Assembly: GCA_039545355.1 (NCBI GenBank)
Contig: BCJJ01000020.1
Coordinates: 248,001 to 312,000 of the forward strand
From: Trichosporon coremiiforme
Lineage: Eukaryota > Basidiomycota > Tremellomycetes > Trichosporonales > Trichosporonaceae
DNA: 64,000 bases
Direction: 5' to 3'
Every line of letters begins with the position of its first letter. The stretch's first letter is position 1. The position numbers and the translations under genes were made by a program. A model generated the notes under the pieces. It worked only from the letters and a program-made list of their open reading frames with translations, did no database searches and was not told the DNA's origin. Positions 11,281 through 25,000 of the stretch are shown here, in pieces.

Positions 11281-12342
11281 TTACATGATATACTCTGGCC
11301 GCGGGCGGGCAGAGTGCAGCGAGAGGCGCGCGACCTCGTCCGCCGCCGCGTCCTCTTCTGTCGGATACCGTCCCCCAGGACCAACGAGAATGAAATCAAC
11401 CTCGGGGATGCTCGGCGTCCGGGTCTCGGCGTGCTTCACGAGCGGGTGCGAGTTGAGAGGCAGGATGAGGCGGTACCTGGGATGTCAGCTTAAGCTTACA
11501 CTGTGCGCAGTTGCCGTAGATCCGTCCCAGGCGGGCTGCAGCGCGAACGCTGGGACTCACGCATCCTTCCCGTTCGAGTAGAAGCGATGCAGCCTCTTCT
11601 CGCGCACGAAACCGAGCGCCTCGTATAGCGCCAGAGATGGGCGGTTGTCGTACTCAGTCTCGAGGACGATTTCGTGAGCTCCCCGCGCAGCCATCTCGCG
11701 CACTGCGAGCTCGACGAGCCGCCGGGCGATCCCACGCCGCCGCCACGCCGAGTGCACTGAGAGCATGCCGATGTACCCTCTGTTGGTGCGGTCGCGGTGC
11801 GGCTCCTGCTTGCAGATGATCGTCGCTATTGGCTCAGGATCGGTGGGCGACGGGTACACCTGGAGTCAGCTACTTGGAACACGCTTCAAGATGGCTATGG
11901 CGAGTGCGGGCTGAGCTCAGAGCTCATGACATGCTGTCAGGCAGCAGGTGAAGGATTATCGCACTTTCTCATCCCTTTCTCTCAGCCAAGGGGAAGATCG
12001 ATACCCACGAAGAAGGTCAGATGCGGCCTGTCATCAGCTACATCAAGTACGGAACAGCTCACCAGTCAACCAGAAAGTAGCGGAACGTGTACACTGTGCG
12101 TCAGCTTGCAGAGACTCTTTGATAGCTACCATTGTACCTGTCTGTCAGCTCAACCTGCACGACCGGACAGCTCACGGTTCTGACAGTTCCTCCTGAATCA
12201 GCGCCGTGAGGCCGGGCAGATCCGTCCTCTCGTCATGGAAGCAGCGGTACGCGAGTGTGTCGCCGCGCCCGTCCGTGAAGGGCAGGGTCGGGATATCGGC
12301 AGTCGGTTTGGCGTCCTCGGCACGGGCATGGTCGGCGCTCAT
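11281..12342 (-). CDS. NAA30: N-alpha-acetyltransferase 30, NatC catalytic subunit (Mak3)
   Basis: Six exons in transcript order: 12342-12176, 12137-12130 (8 nt), 12093-12063 (31 nt), 12027-12009 (19 nt), 11859-11561, 11476-11281; 239 residues. The tiny exons restore the family sequence LSEPYNVYTFRYFLVDWPHL; leaving any one out destroys the frame. The GNAT fold follows: RGYIGMLSVHSAW, the acetyl-CoA loop RRRGIA (about residues 115-120), EIVLETEYDNRPSLALYEALGFVREKRL and YSNGKDAYRL. NatC acetylates nascent proteins starting Met-Leu/Ile/Phe/Trp, on the ribosome. The C-terminus carries about 60 residues beyond the usual RLKLWL end, including HPLVKHAETRTPSIPEVDF, of unknown role. Introns are 38, 36, 35, 149 and 84 nt. 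Confidence 0.93.
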
Positions 12343-12567
12343 CTCCCCTCCGCTTTAGTTCTCAAGTTATGTGTAAGGAGTCAAACAAATGTCGAAAGAC
12401 GTCGGAAATTACCTTAGCGCGACCTTGGCTGCTGTTACGCAATGTGCCGAGGAGGCCGGCCAGGCACGGCCGTCCACTGAAAGCCACGTGGGGTGTGCGG
12501 GGTAGACTCTCGAATCTCGGCGCGACAACAACGGCCACAGAGTGCATTGTCCAACCCATCACGCACC
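12343..12567. promoter_or_regulatory. Divergent promoter NAA30 / MED17
   Basis: Only 225 bp separate the start codons, so the two genes probably share promoter DNA. No TATA box is obvious. Confidence 0.5.
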
Positions 12568-14932
12568 ATGGACAGCGAGGAGAAGCCGCCGAGCGCATTC
12601 AAGGACGTGTCCCTGACTGTCGACGGATACGTCCTCGATGCGCGCAAGCTGCGCAGTATCGAGGCCGACGGCACGCTGGTGTACGAGGAGCCGTAAGTAG
12701 TCGTACCCTGCAATCCCACTCCTGACCTCGCCGACACCTGCGTGCTCAATGTCACCCATAGGGGCGCTGCGTTAGCTTCTAGGCTTCGGAGAGCTTAACT
12801 GACATCAGAAAACCACCACAGGCGAACGAGACTGAGATCCTCCAGCGAATCTGGGACGAAGTACCGGGCGGTTTCCTGGACTTGACGGAGGATGGTCTGC
12901 GCGCAGAGGGCGACAAGTTTCCAGAGCCAGAGGAGGAGGTCAAAGTAGAGGAGGGTGAGAAGGGTGGTCTCATGAGTGCAGAGGACATGGAGGCGCTGCG
13001 TACAGAGGTGTGCTCGAATCTGAAGTAAGTCTGGCGCATAAACGTGCGCAGCTTTAAGAACTGCAATGATGAGCTGACCCCAGCGATGCGCGCAACGAGC
13101 TGTGGTTTGTCTTCGAACTCGCCAAGACGCTCGCTGCCAGTGCTGGAATGTCTTCGCACCCGCCACCAGAACCGATCCCCTCCACTCCCCAGCCGAAGAA
13201 GAAGAAGGGAGCGGCCGCAGCGGCCGCCAGCGCAATGGCGTCCGCGGTATCCACACCACTCCCCTCGGGCCCGGAGTCCGAGCTCGTTCTCCCCGCGGGA
13301 ACCTACAGCACGACACCAGGAATCGCGTCCGAGCCGCCCGTCCAGCTCCAGGCCGAGAAACTCGAAACCGCCCTCCGCGCCCGCTCTAGGGCGCTGGACG
13401 AATGCTCGAACCTCATCGACGCCGCCGTCAGCGAGCTCGAGCTCATGTCGAACGCTTCTGAGCGATTTGCAAGCGATCTCGGCCAGTTGCGGGGCAAAGA
13501 GCTCTGGGCCATCGTTCCGAAGCCGGATTTCGGACGAGCGTCTACAGCCCCGAACGCTCGCGCGCGCGACGTCGTGATCCCCTACGCGCTGGACGAGGCG
13601 CCTGCAGCGATGCATGCGCGGAGTCTGGCCGCGTTCGACCTGGACCCGTCCAAACCCGAGATGGCCTTTGGCGCGCGGTCGTTCATGCGCCTCCGCTTCC
13701 TCCTGCGTCGCGGTGCCGACGCCCCGACGTATTCTTCCGCAGTCTACGACGCGAGCAAGGAGGACGGGGCGGACGTGTGTGCGGTCCTACGCGCGGCGCA
13801 GGCCGAGACACTGGACGAGGACCTGTTCCACGAGCTGCGCTCTGAGGCTTTACGCGTTGACGGTGCGCGCGTCGAGGGAACGTCCTTCACGCTCAAAGTG
13901 GGCAAGGACAAACTCACCGCCGAACTGTACGACAGCCGCTCTCCGCCCACAACGCCCAGGGGCGAACTTGCCGAGATGCTCCTCGCCACGGCGCGTTTGA
14001 ACATGCTGCACGGGTACAGACGGCGCAAGGCGCGCGTCGTGAACGGCACGGGGGCGCCGCACCCGCCTGCGCTTGTGACGCTGCTGTCTCTGGTACAGTT
14101 CATGGGCGCGCTGGACGCGGTGCGGCCAACGCTCGAGACAATCGTGCGCGCGCTGAAGCAGGCCGGTCTCTCTGCACACCTGGCAGAGCGGCACGCGTGC
14201 GCCGACCCGACCGTGTCTGAGTGTCTCATGACGGCGAGGGCGAAATATGACGTCCTCGGCGTCGTGTTCTCGCTCGACCTTGCTCCGGGAGCAAGCGAGG
14301 CGAGCCGGAACTGGGGCGGGGCTGTTGCCGCGCACAATGCGGCGATCAGCCAGCTCGGCGGCTATGGACCGAGTACGGGCGGCAGTGGAGGGCGCGGATT
14401 CCTCAGTGTCAACCTCACCGCGCCGGCGGCCATCACGGTCGTCGTCCCCGGCACGAGCTTCCCGGTGAAGGACCTGGAGGCTTTGGGCAGCATCGTAGCC
14501 GAGCATGCGGCGGGACAGATTGCCCCTCTGTTGTTTAGGGCGATCAAGGGACAGCCTGGCGCATTTTACGACGAGCTGGAACAGTGTGTCGTCCTTGGAG
14601 ATCGGGGGCCTTTGACGTGAGTATGCGAGCGCCGCAGGCGCGAGCCAGACGGCGAATGAGTACCGAGGGCGCGAGCCAGACGGCGAATGAGTAAAGAGAG
14701 CGTGAGCGGGTCGTGGCGAGGGAGCGTGGACGAGTGGAGGCAGCGAAAGAGGGAAGGGACGCAAGGGACGCAAGGGACACAAGGGACGCTGACAGACAGA
14801 CTCGAGATGCCCGCTCCGCACACTAGCCTCATTGCCACTGTGGACGGGGAGCGGTACGATTCTGCCACTGCCGGACAAGGGCTCGAGGACTGGCTCAAGG
14901 GCCTCGCGGGCGAGAACGGGTTCCGCGAGTAG
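12568..14932 (+). CDS. MED17: Mediator of RNA polymerase II transcription subunit 17
   Basis: Four exons (12568-12692, 12809-13024, 13084-14616, 14800-14932) give 668 residues. The N-terminus (SLTVDGYVLDARKLRSIEADG, then ILQRIWDEVPGGFLDLTE) follows the basidiomycete Med17 pattern. The central helical part (CSNLIDAAVSELELMSNASE; LGQLRGKELW; VVIPYALDE) corresponds to the head-module scaffold. The frame from exon 3 meets a stop at 14618, but the bases there form a perfect donor (ac|gtgagt). Splicing to 14800 after gctgacagacag continues in frame for 44 residues (SLIATVDGERYDSATAGQ ... ENGFRE). I therefore prefer the four-exon model. Med17 is an essential head subunit contacting Pol II. Family assignment is by motif and layout, not strong identity. 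Confidence 0.72.
14637..14791 (+). repeat. Direct repeat and minisatellite inside the last MED17 intron
   Basis: A perfect 26-bp direct repeat (core GAGCCAGACGGCGAATGAG) occupies 14637-14662 and 14668-14693, period 31. Four 9-bp units of GGGACGCAA type fill 14756-14791, the last running straight into the branch point gctgac. Together they make up most of the 183-nt intron 14617-14799. Confidence 0.85.
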
Positions 14933-15297
14933 AGTAGGTATGCATCTGTATCCAACTGCTTCCTGAGGACTTGAACCATGTAAAGTAGAGCGCAGAGTGC
15001 AGAGTGCAGAGTGCAGAGTTTCGGCCACAAGAGTGTCAATGCAGTGTGGTGTGTCTCGAGACCCCAGCCTCTGCTCTGACTACTCTTCCTTCTCGCAGTC
15101 CCAGCGTCCGTCCCACTTGGCGCAAAACTTAGTGCCCATGGCACAGCATCAGCAGTCCAGGGCAACGTGGCACTTCGGCGCCAGTGGCAGTGGCAAGGGG
15201 TGATACATTCGGCCCTCCCTCGGCCTGTCATCTCTCGGATTTCTTCTATTAAGGATGTGTTACAGCTCGCTCTTTCACGCTCAAAGTAAGGAAGACC
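14933..15297. other. Convergent intergenic region MED17 / LPD1, with a 7-bp tandem repeat
   Basis: 365 bp between two stop codons. Four perfect GCAGAGT units lie at 14992-15019, just after the MED17 stop. No coding content is seen. Confidence 0.6.
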
Positions 15298-17569
<2,272 letters not shown>

Positions 17570-19137
17570 GGTAGATGGGATGTGAAGGAGTGGGTGGTGA
17601 GGAGGGAGGTGTGGTAGACTGCAGTCGATAATATCTGCCTGGCTGGTGGATGGGCGGCTCAGCGGACGCATCACCCTATGACAGGCCGTATACGCCCCTG
17701 CTACGGTGCAGGTGACCTGGTGACGCCTGGCTGGGCCTCGCGCAGGAGCAGGCAGGGCTGGCTGGGAGACGGTCACTCCTGGGTGGGATGGGGAACTCCG
17801 TCTGCCATGTGCCGGCCGAGTACCGCCGGGCCGCCCCCGCCCCAACAAATGTGGCACCGTCTTTATTCCATCACAGCCTTGGAAATATGCACCCATCTCC
17901 TATCATGATATCCCGACTAAACGCTGTCGCCATCTCCGTTGTCGCTGTCGGAATGGTTTCTGTCGTTGGAACTTTTAAGAGCCATGTTGGATAACTTGCC
18001 CACTGCGCCATCCGCCGGCTTGTCAGTCATTAACCCATTCCACTACCCTGGTAGCCCTGTCGCTCAGTCTATCAGTCTGGACAGATGGGTTCTAGCCCGA
18101 TCGACCACTGAGCGGAAATCTCATCCCCGCCCCTGCGAAATCTGTGACGCCGCGACACACGGACTTTCTCTGCACACTCTTGTTCTGTGGCAGCATACAC
18201 AACCATCTGTGTGCATGCATGCATCAGTCCTAGTCAAGCCCACACAACAAACGCGCTCGGGTTGTTGTGGCGAAGCAATGGAGATGAGATTGCGCATAAT
18301 GTCCAAATGACCTGGGTAGACGGAACGGAATAGGAGGATGCGAGCCGGCGGCAAGGGTTGGAAAACGGACGGCGACTAAGAAGACAATGACAGAGTGGTG
18401 GGCGGGCGGGCGGGTGAGACCCAAGTCCGATGGATTTTCCGGGGACCGGGGTTCCCCACTAACGGGGGTCGTCGGAGTGACTGAGCGCGGTGTGCCGCGT
18501 CTTGCCGTTTGGTGGCCCCGCGGCTTAGGCTACATCGAGTTGGTTGGACATGCACGTGACATTGGAAACTCGAGCTGAGCCACCCACCGTCCCACCGTGA
18601 AATCGTGAAACCATCCATCGATTGCTTTAAGAACGACCCGACCTCGCTAGCTCACTTCGACCGTGCGACCGTGTCGCAACTGGGCCAGCGCAGTCAGCCA
18701 GCCAGCAACGCACCCACGCGCAAGTGTCCCTCGTCCCTCGTCCCACTGGATGGCAGCATGGAACATTGTCATGCAATGACACTGTCAAGCTTTGGCCAGA
18801 TCCTGCTGCGAGCGGGTTTTGCTCGCCTGCGCTCCACTGGTCCCCTGGGCACTTTGAGCACTCGAGTCAATGACGTCACATCATCGACATTCCGTCACAA
18901 TCTCTAGCCCAAGCTCTCACCACCGTACACTGACTGACTCTCCCCCATAATGAGCACGAAAGCTGCTATGACGACGATGCAACCAAAGGGCCACAGCCAC
19001 ACACGCAAACGCATCACTCTCGCACCTGCGCTCTGTGGCCCTTATGATCGTTCGCCGCTCACTCCCAACCTAGCAGTCTAGCGGAGCGAAAAACAACTTG
19101 AACGTTCCTTTCTCTTCCTCCCCCATCATCATCCATC
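17570..19137. promoter_or_regulatory. Long divergent intergenic region LPD1 / Ish1-like gene
   Basis: 1.57 kb without a credible gene; open frames are short and without protein character. The final 40 bases before the ATG at 19138 are strongly pyrimidine-rich (ctttctcttcctccccc and three catc units), typical of the leader of an expressed fungal gene. TATA boxes were not identified. Confidence 0.5.
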
Positions 19138-21186
19138 ATGAGGACAACGCTGTTTATTGCGTTGCTCGCAGCTACCGCTAATGCGGGCATGTTTGAGCGC
19201 GACTCGGCCTCTGCCGCGTCGTCTCACGGCGCCGCCGCAACCCACCACATCAAGGTCGGCATCGAGGACCTGAAGGACGAGGCGCTCGAGAAGTGGTCCG
19301 AGTCTGACCTCCGCTTCTGGCTCGTCGAGCAGGGCATCCTGTCCCCCCAGAGCACGCGCGAGGAGCTCCTCGCCATGGCCAAGAACAAGGCGTCTCGCCT
19401 CTCGAGCGCCATGTTCGGCGGGCCGACCGATACGCTGAAAGCGGACGCGCGCCATGCCGCTTCCGAGGCGAGCGCTTCGGCCAGCTCGTTTGAGAAGTGG
19501 GCCAAGCCGACTGCTGAGTCCGTTGCCAGTGAAGCGCGCAAGGAGGCCAAGACGCTCGCGTCCGAGGCCGAGGCAAGCGCGAAGAGCTTCGAGAAGTGGG
19601 CCAAGCCCTCTGCCGAGTCGCTCGCTAGCGAGGCGTCGGCCTCGCTCTCGTCGTTTGACAACTGGGCGCGCCCCAGCGCCCAGAGCGTCGCGTCCAACGT
19701 TGCCGCCTCGGTTCACTCAGCCGGCAGCCAGGCGGCCTACTGGGCGCAGCGCAAGTACGACGACACCAAGGACTACGTGTTCAGCTCGTGGGACGACGAA
19801 GACCTCAAGTCGTGGCTTTCCGCTCACAACATCAACCCGACCCCGCCTCCCAAGGACCGCCACGGGCTCCTCGCCGCCGTCAAGGAGGCGTACACCAAGG
19901 CCGTTGGCCCGATCTACAACGCCTGGTCGGACAGCAACCTGCACGACTGGCTTGTTTCGCACGGCATCATCCACCCGCCGGAGACGAAGCGAGACCAGCT
20001 GCTCAAGTCGATGAAGACGTACTACTACGACGCCAAGGACAAGGTGTACTCTGACTGGACGGACTCTGACATGCGCAAGTGGCTGATCAACGAGGGTGTG
20101 CTGTCTCCCGAGTCGCCCGAGCTCAAGCGGGACAAGTACCTGAACCTGATGGACGAGCACTACAATGATGCGAAAAGCACGGTCTGGGGAGCCTGGAGCG
20201 ACAGCGCGATGCGCGAGTGGCTCGTCGAAAACGGCTTCATCCAGGACAACTGGAAGCCGAAGAACCGCCAGGAGCTGCAGACAAAGATGCAGGACCACTA
20301 CCGCTACAAGAAGCACGAGTATCTGTCCTGGCCGGACGCCCGTCTCCGCGCCACGCTCCGCTCGCACGGCGTCGACGACAGCAAGCTCCTCGGCCGCCCC
20401 GAGCTTCTTCAGGAGATGCGCGTCCGACGCCTCGAGCACAAGAACGCCCTCCAGAAGCTCTGGGGCAATATCGAGGCCGCGTTCCATCACGCCTACTCCA
20501 TCGCCGACACGGCGACAGGCGGTATGCTCAGCGTGCTCTTCAGCTCCAAGCTCTCCCCCGAGCAGAAGTTTGAGCACGGCATGTCGTCTGTTTCGTCCGC
20601 CCTGAACAAGGCCGTGCAGTCTGGTTCCTCGGCCGCCTACTCCCTTTCTCGTTCCGCCGACAGCGCCTGGTCCCAGGCGTCTGCGTCTGCTTCTCGTTCG
20701 GCTGAGTCCGTCGCCGCCCACGCCCAGGCCAGCGCCCACTCCGTCTCCAAGTCCCTCGAGCATGAGTGGCACAAGGCCTCGGCCCGCGCCGAGGCGCACA
20801 GGGAAGAGGCGTCCCTCACCTCGGCCGCCAGTGCCGCCAGCAAGTCGTGGACCTCGCAGTGGTCGTCTGCCTCGCACGCCGCCTCCGTCTCGTCGCTGAG
20901 CGCCAAGCAGGCCGCGCACTCGGTCGCCTCCGAGGCGAGCTACAAGGCCCACTCGGCTTACACCATTGCCTCGCGCTCTGCTTCGTCCGCGGCTAGCGTT
21001 GCCTCGCACACCGCCTCGATCCAGCGCAAGTCGCTCAGCTCGATCTACTCGGTCGCCTCGAAGAGCGCGTCCTCGCTCGCCTCGGTTGCGTCCAAGTCTG
21101 CCTCCTCGCTCTCTAGGTCGCACGAGCACGCCAAGGCCACTGACAAGGTGAAGAGTGCGGCTGAGAAACTGAAGAATGAGCTTTAA
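19138..21186 (+). CDS. Ish1/Msc1-type stress-responsive repeat protein
   Basis: Single exon, 682 residues. A signal peptide (MRTTLFIALLAATANA) is followed by six copies of the Ish1 helix motif, W-x-[DE]-x2-[LM]-x2-W-L-x5-[IV]. They start near residues 51 (EKWSESDLRFWLVEQGI), 214 (SSWDDEDLKSWLSAHNI), 259 (NAWSDSNLHDWLVSHGI), 303, 349 and 395, the last being degenerate. Between copies 1 and 2 lies a threefold SFEKWAKPxAES repeat. From about residue 480 the protein is Ser/Ala-rich (ASxSAxSVA), probably helical. The family includes fission yeast Ish1 (nuclear envelope, stress-induced) and budding yeast Msc1 (ER/nuclear envelope). An endomembrane or perinuclear lumenal role is inferred. No ER-retention tail is visible; the protein ends EKLKNEL. 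Confidence 0.82.
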   Translation: MRTTLFIALLAATANAGMFERDSASAASSHGAAATHHIKVGIEDLKDEALEKWSESDLRFWLVEQGILSPQSTREELLAMAKNKASRLSSAMFGGPTDTLKADARHAASEASASASSFEKWAKPTAESVASEARKEAKTLASEAEASAKSFEKWAKPSAESLASEASASLSSFDNWARPSAQSVASNVAASVHSAGSQAAYWAQRKYDDTKDYVFSSWDDEDLKSWLSAHNINPTPPPKDRHGLLAAVKEAYTKAVGPIYNAWSDSNLHDWLVSHGIIHPPETKRDQLLKSMKTYYYDAKDKVYSDWTDSDMRKWLINEGVLSPESPELKRDKYLNLMDEHYNDAKSTVWGAWSDSAMREWLVENGFIQDNWKPKNRQELQTKMQDHYRYKKHEYLSWPDARLRATLRSHGVDDSKLLGRPELLQEMRVRRLEHKNALQKLWGNIEAAFHHAYSIADTATGGMLSVLFSSKLSPEQKFEHGMSSVSSALNKAVQSGSSAAYSLSRSADSAWSQASASASRSAESVAAHAQASAHSVSKSLEHEWHKASARAEAHREEASLTSAASAASKSWTSQWSSASHAASVSSLSAKQAAHSVASEASYKAHSAYTIASRSASSAASVASHTASIQRKSLSSIYSVASKSASSLASVASKSASSLSRSHEHAKATDKVKSAAEKLKNEL

Positions 21187-22081
21187 GCGCACCGAGCTCG
21201 GGACCGAGGAGTGCGAGGAGAGTGACTCGATGGAGATTTTTCAAGAAGAGCAGTAGTCTGAGGAGATTGTTAGTTTTCATAGCCAAACCCACCGCAGTAG
21301 TGCAGTCTGATATCTGCCTGTGATCTGTGTTCATTCCGTAGTTTGCAGTTTTCCAGATGCGAAGATGATTGATTGAAGTGCATCACACGAACAGAGCAGC
21401 GAGCAGCGAGCAGTGAACCAATCGTCACGAGCAACCATCGTCGAGTAGCCAGGCCCGCCTGTCCCTCAGCGTCCCTCGTTGTTTCCTGTCGGACAGGCCC
21501 CAGTGAAGCTAGTGAGGACCTGAAGACCGAGCCAAACGCAAGCCGAACGAGCAACTGCTCCACGGACGATGACGTAGTGCAGTCCACTGACGGGTTGATG
21601 ACGTCAGACACGCGCGCTCGTCATTTAGAATTGTTCGTTCAGCGTCTAGTCGTCTCGTCCTACGCTCGTCCTGCGGCCCAGGTTTGAGGTACGGGGCGTG
21701 CCGAGGTGCTCTTACGCAAGAGGCTGCCTGCGGCTGGGCCGACTGGGGGACCTGGATGGCCGAGGAAAAGTGGGAGCAGGGCAAGCGTGACGAAGGTGTG
21801 GTGGATGAGAATAGCCACGGGGGTCCACAACGGACGACGCTGTGCGACGACGGGGACTGGCAGTGAGAATCGACCATCTTTGCACACTGGAGCTCCACTG
21901 ATCTTTGCCTTTGCAACTGTATCTTTCTATAATCTAGCTCTCGCTCAACTGTTCCGACTATTGAGCGACGGACGACCTCTATCCTTAACCCAACACAAGC
22001 TCCGAAACGAATCCAACCGAAGGCGATCCTAAGCCACACAACTAGTGCCCGTCTGGACCAAGTTCGAGCCGACCTGACACC
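21187..22081. other. Intergenic region between Ish1-like and C2-domain genes
   Basis: About 895 bp in tandem orientation, containing the 3' end of the first gene and the promoter/leader of the second. A short GAGCAGC tandem (two and a half units) lies near 21401-21414. No gene is recognised. Confidence 0.55.
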
Positions 22082-25000
22082 ATGGGGAAGGACAAGAAGG
22101 ACCCCCCGGGGGGGCTGGACAAGACGCCCATGCCGCCCAGTGTCGGCGAGACGTACACGCTCAAGCTGACCTTCCACGGGGCGACGAACCTGCCGCCTGC
22201 CGACTGGGGTGACAGCGCGGACCCCTTCATTCTAGCGCAGGTCAACACACCCCTGCACACGCGCAACAAGCATGACCCGCCCGTCCGATTCCGCTCAGCC
22301 ACCTCCTACAAGACCCTCGACCCGCGGTGGGAAGCCGTCTGGGTCGTGGCTGGGATTCCGACTCCTGGCGCCGAATTCAAGATTCGCGTGTACGACGAGG
22401 ACAACGGAAGCCACGACGACGAGCTCGGCAAGGTGCACGTGCACACTGGCCGTTTGTCTGCCGACTACCAAGGCTTGGACAGGCAGACTTTTGACCTGTC
22501 CAGCAGGGGAGCGAGCGTGAAGGCGTGGGGCCGGAAGGCGTGCATGAAGCCCTTCAGTTCCGACGCTCGCAAAGATGCGACCATCACGATCTCGATCGAG
22601 AACCTCGGCAGGACCAAGCCCGAAGTCGGCAAGGTGTACACGGCCAATTCGTTCTATTGGGTGCACTTCTCGAGCATCCTGGGTCATATCACGGACACGG
22701 TGGCTCCTGACCCGGACGCGGGCGGCACCGAGGACCCGGACTTTCAGTCGAACGAGCTGCAACTGGCCGGGCCCGCGCCCAACGCGTTGTACCATCGCTA
22801 CGTCGAGTTCCTCCCGTTCGTCAAGACCATGTTCCAGGCGAAACACCTGCGCGGCAAGCTGATGCACGAGCTCCTGCACCGCGAGCACGAGAAGGTGTAC
22901 CACTTCGACCCGAAGACGCGATACGGCACGCTCCGCAATGGCCATGAACGCGCTCGGCGGTTCCTCGACATGGCACACTGGGGCGAGGGCGACCGCGTGT
23001 TCACGTATGTCGTGACGTTGGACGGATTGATGCGGTTCACGGAGACGGGGCCCGAATTCGGCATCTCCATGCTCTCCAAGCACACGATGCACTCCGACGT
23101 GGACGAGTGGATCTGTGTGAGCGGCGAATTCTTCATTCGCAAGTACAAGCCCGGCGACCCCGACGGGAACATGGTTAAGGGCGTCACGTCGTCCGTCGGC
23201 GACGACAAGGCGAAGGGCATCGAGCCCGCCGTCGAGAAGGATATCCAGCAGCTCAAGGTTAACACGCAGTATGATGGCGGCGACTCCGAGGGTGGGAATG
23301 GAGAGGAGGGCGAGCGCAGGGGCCCAATGGAGGTTAAGAGTCCCAGCGAGGTCGGCATGCCCAGCCGTCCTGGGCATAAGAGGCAGGACTCGAAGCAGTC
23401 GGGTTACTACACGCCTCCAGAGTATGATGAGAAGCCTGGTGTGGCCGCTGCTGCCATCGGAGGAGGGCACAGGAAGTCCAACAGCGGCGGGCCCGGCGGC
23501 CCCGAGTTCAGCAACGCGCCCCGCGACCAGTCCCGCGACGGCGACGGCTACCAGCGAGGTCACCAGCGCAGCGGCTCCAACTGGGGTGCCGGGACTCAGC
23601 GCACCATAACCCGGGATGGGCCGAATGGTTCCGCGCTCGGAAACACGGTGAACGACTTCCCGGCGCCGCCCAACATTGGCCGCTCCACGACCGCGACCTC
23701 CGGCCATGCGAACGGTACCCAGACGCCCGCCGCGTACCACGAGCAGCCCGGCAGGGGCGCCCTCGTCGGCCCCAACGTTCCTGCCTCTGCCACTGGTCCG
23801 GATGGGCTTCCGACCTCAACGGCGATGGGCGTCTTCGGCGGCGCGCCGCTGGACGGTAATGGTCTCAAGGGCCGCCGAGGGTACATTGCGACGCGGACTG
23901 TGGAGACGGAGCTGCCGACCGGACGCCGCATCGTCGAGACGTCCCGCGTCGAAGTCGTGCACAAGAAGGGCGAACCGCCCCAGGAACACCGCGAGTTTGA
24001 GCGTCACGAGATCTCCCCCCAGCCCCGCGCTCTGCCGCTGCCGCCGGACGGGAAGCCCAACGGCCCCCTGTCGCCGAGCAGCAGGAAGATGAGCCTGCCC
24101 TCTGCCGGTCCTGGGTCGCCGGGCACGACCCCGGGCGTCATGTCCCCTGGCTTGAGCGGTATGGGCTCACCAACGCTTTCAGCCGTCGCGGTCCCGATTG
24201 CGATCCAGAATGTCACCACACCTGGGGAAGGCGCGCGCATCGAGGAGATCAACGACGAAGACGGCAAGCCGAACGGAGGCGTGGCCAAGGGCGTGGACGA
24301 CTTGCCCGAGGCGAGGATAAGGGACCCGAAGCAGAGCGCGCGGGTCAACCGCCCGCCATCGCATGCGAGCGTGCACGGATCAATGCACGAGAGCATGTAC
24401 GCTGGTGTCGGCAACCGCACCAGTGGCGCGAGCTTCGACCAGCGGCCGTCGACCGACAACCGCCGCTCCACCGACGCAAGGAGGCAGAGTACTGACCGCC
24501 GCAAGTCGACGGACAAGCCCTCCTCGCCGATCATCGCGATGACTTCCGCCAACGCGGCCAACGGCGGCGGCTCGCGCCCCCGCTCTCTCGCCGGACCGGA
24601 GCATCACTACCACCACCCCGACAGCGACGGCAGCTCGGTCGAGGAAGACCAGCATCTGCACGACGCGCACCTGGACGTGAACGGTCATCCTCAGAGTGCT
24701 TTCCGTGAAGACGGCGAAGTGTTTTTGGCTCAGCAGAGGAAGAACAAGCCTGCCCTCCTCGGCATGAAGCTGGACAAGCACGCAGCCAGGCATCAGAGGA
24801 ACCAGCCCTCGAAGGCGCCCCAACTACCCCCACAGCAGCAGTCCTCTGTCCGCGTCCCGCTCACGAGCGAGGCGCTGGATCACCACAACTCGATCAGTTC
24901 GAAGAAGGCGTCTTCGACTAAGAAGTCCCCGACCAAGCAGAGGAAGAGCCGTGATGCTCCGACGACGGACGCTGATGCGATCAAGGCGACCCTCATCCCT

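Noticed and set aside
14618..14620. Stop codon of MED17 at 14618-14620
   Set aside because: It lies within a perfect gtgagt donor, and a downstream acceptor continues the frame with credible protein.
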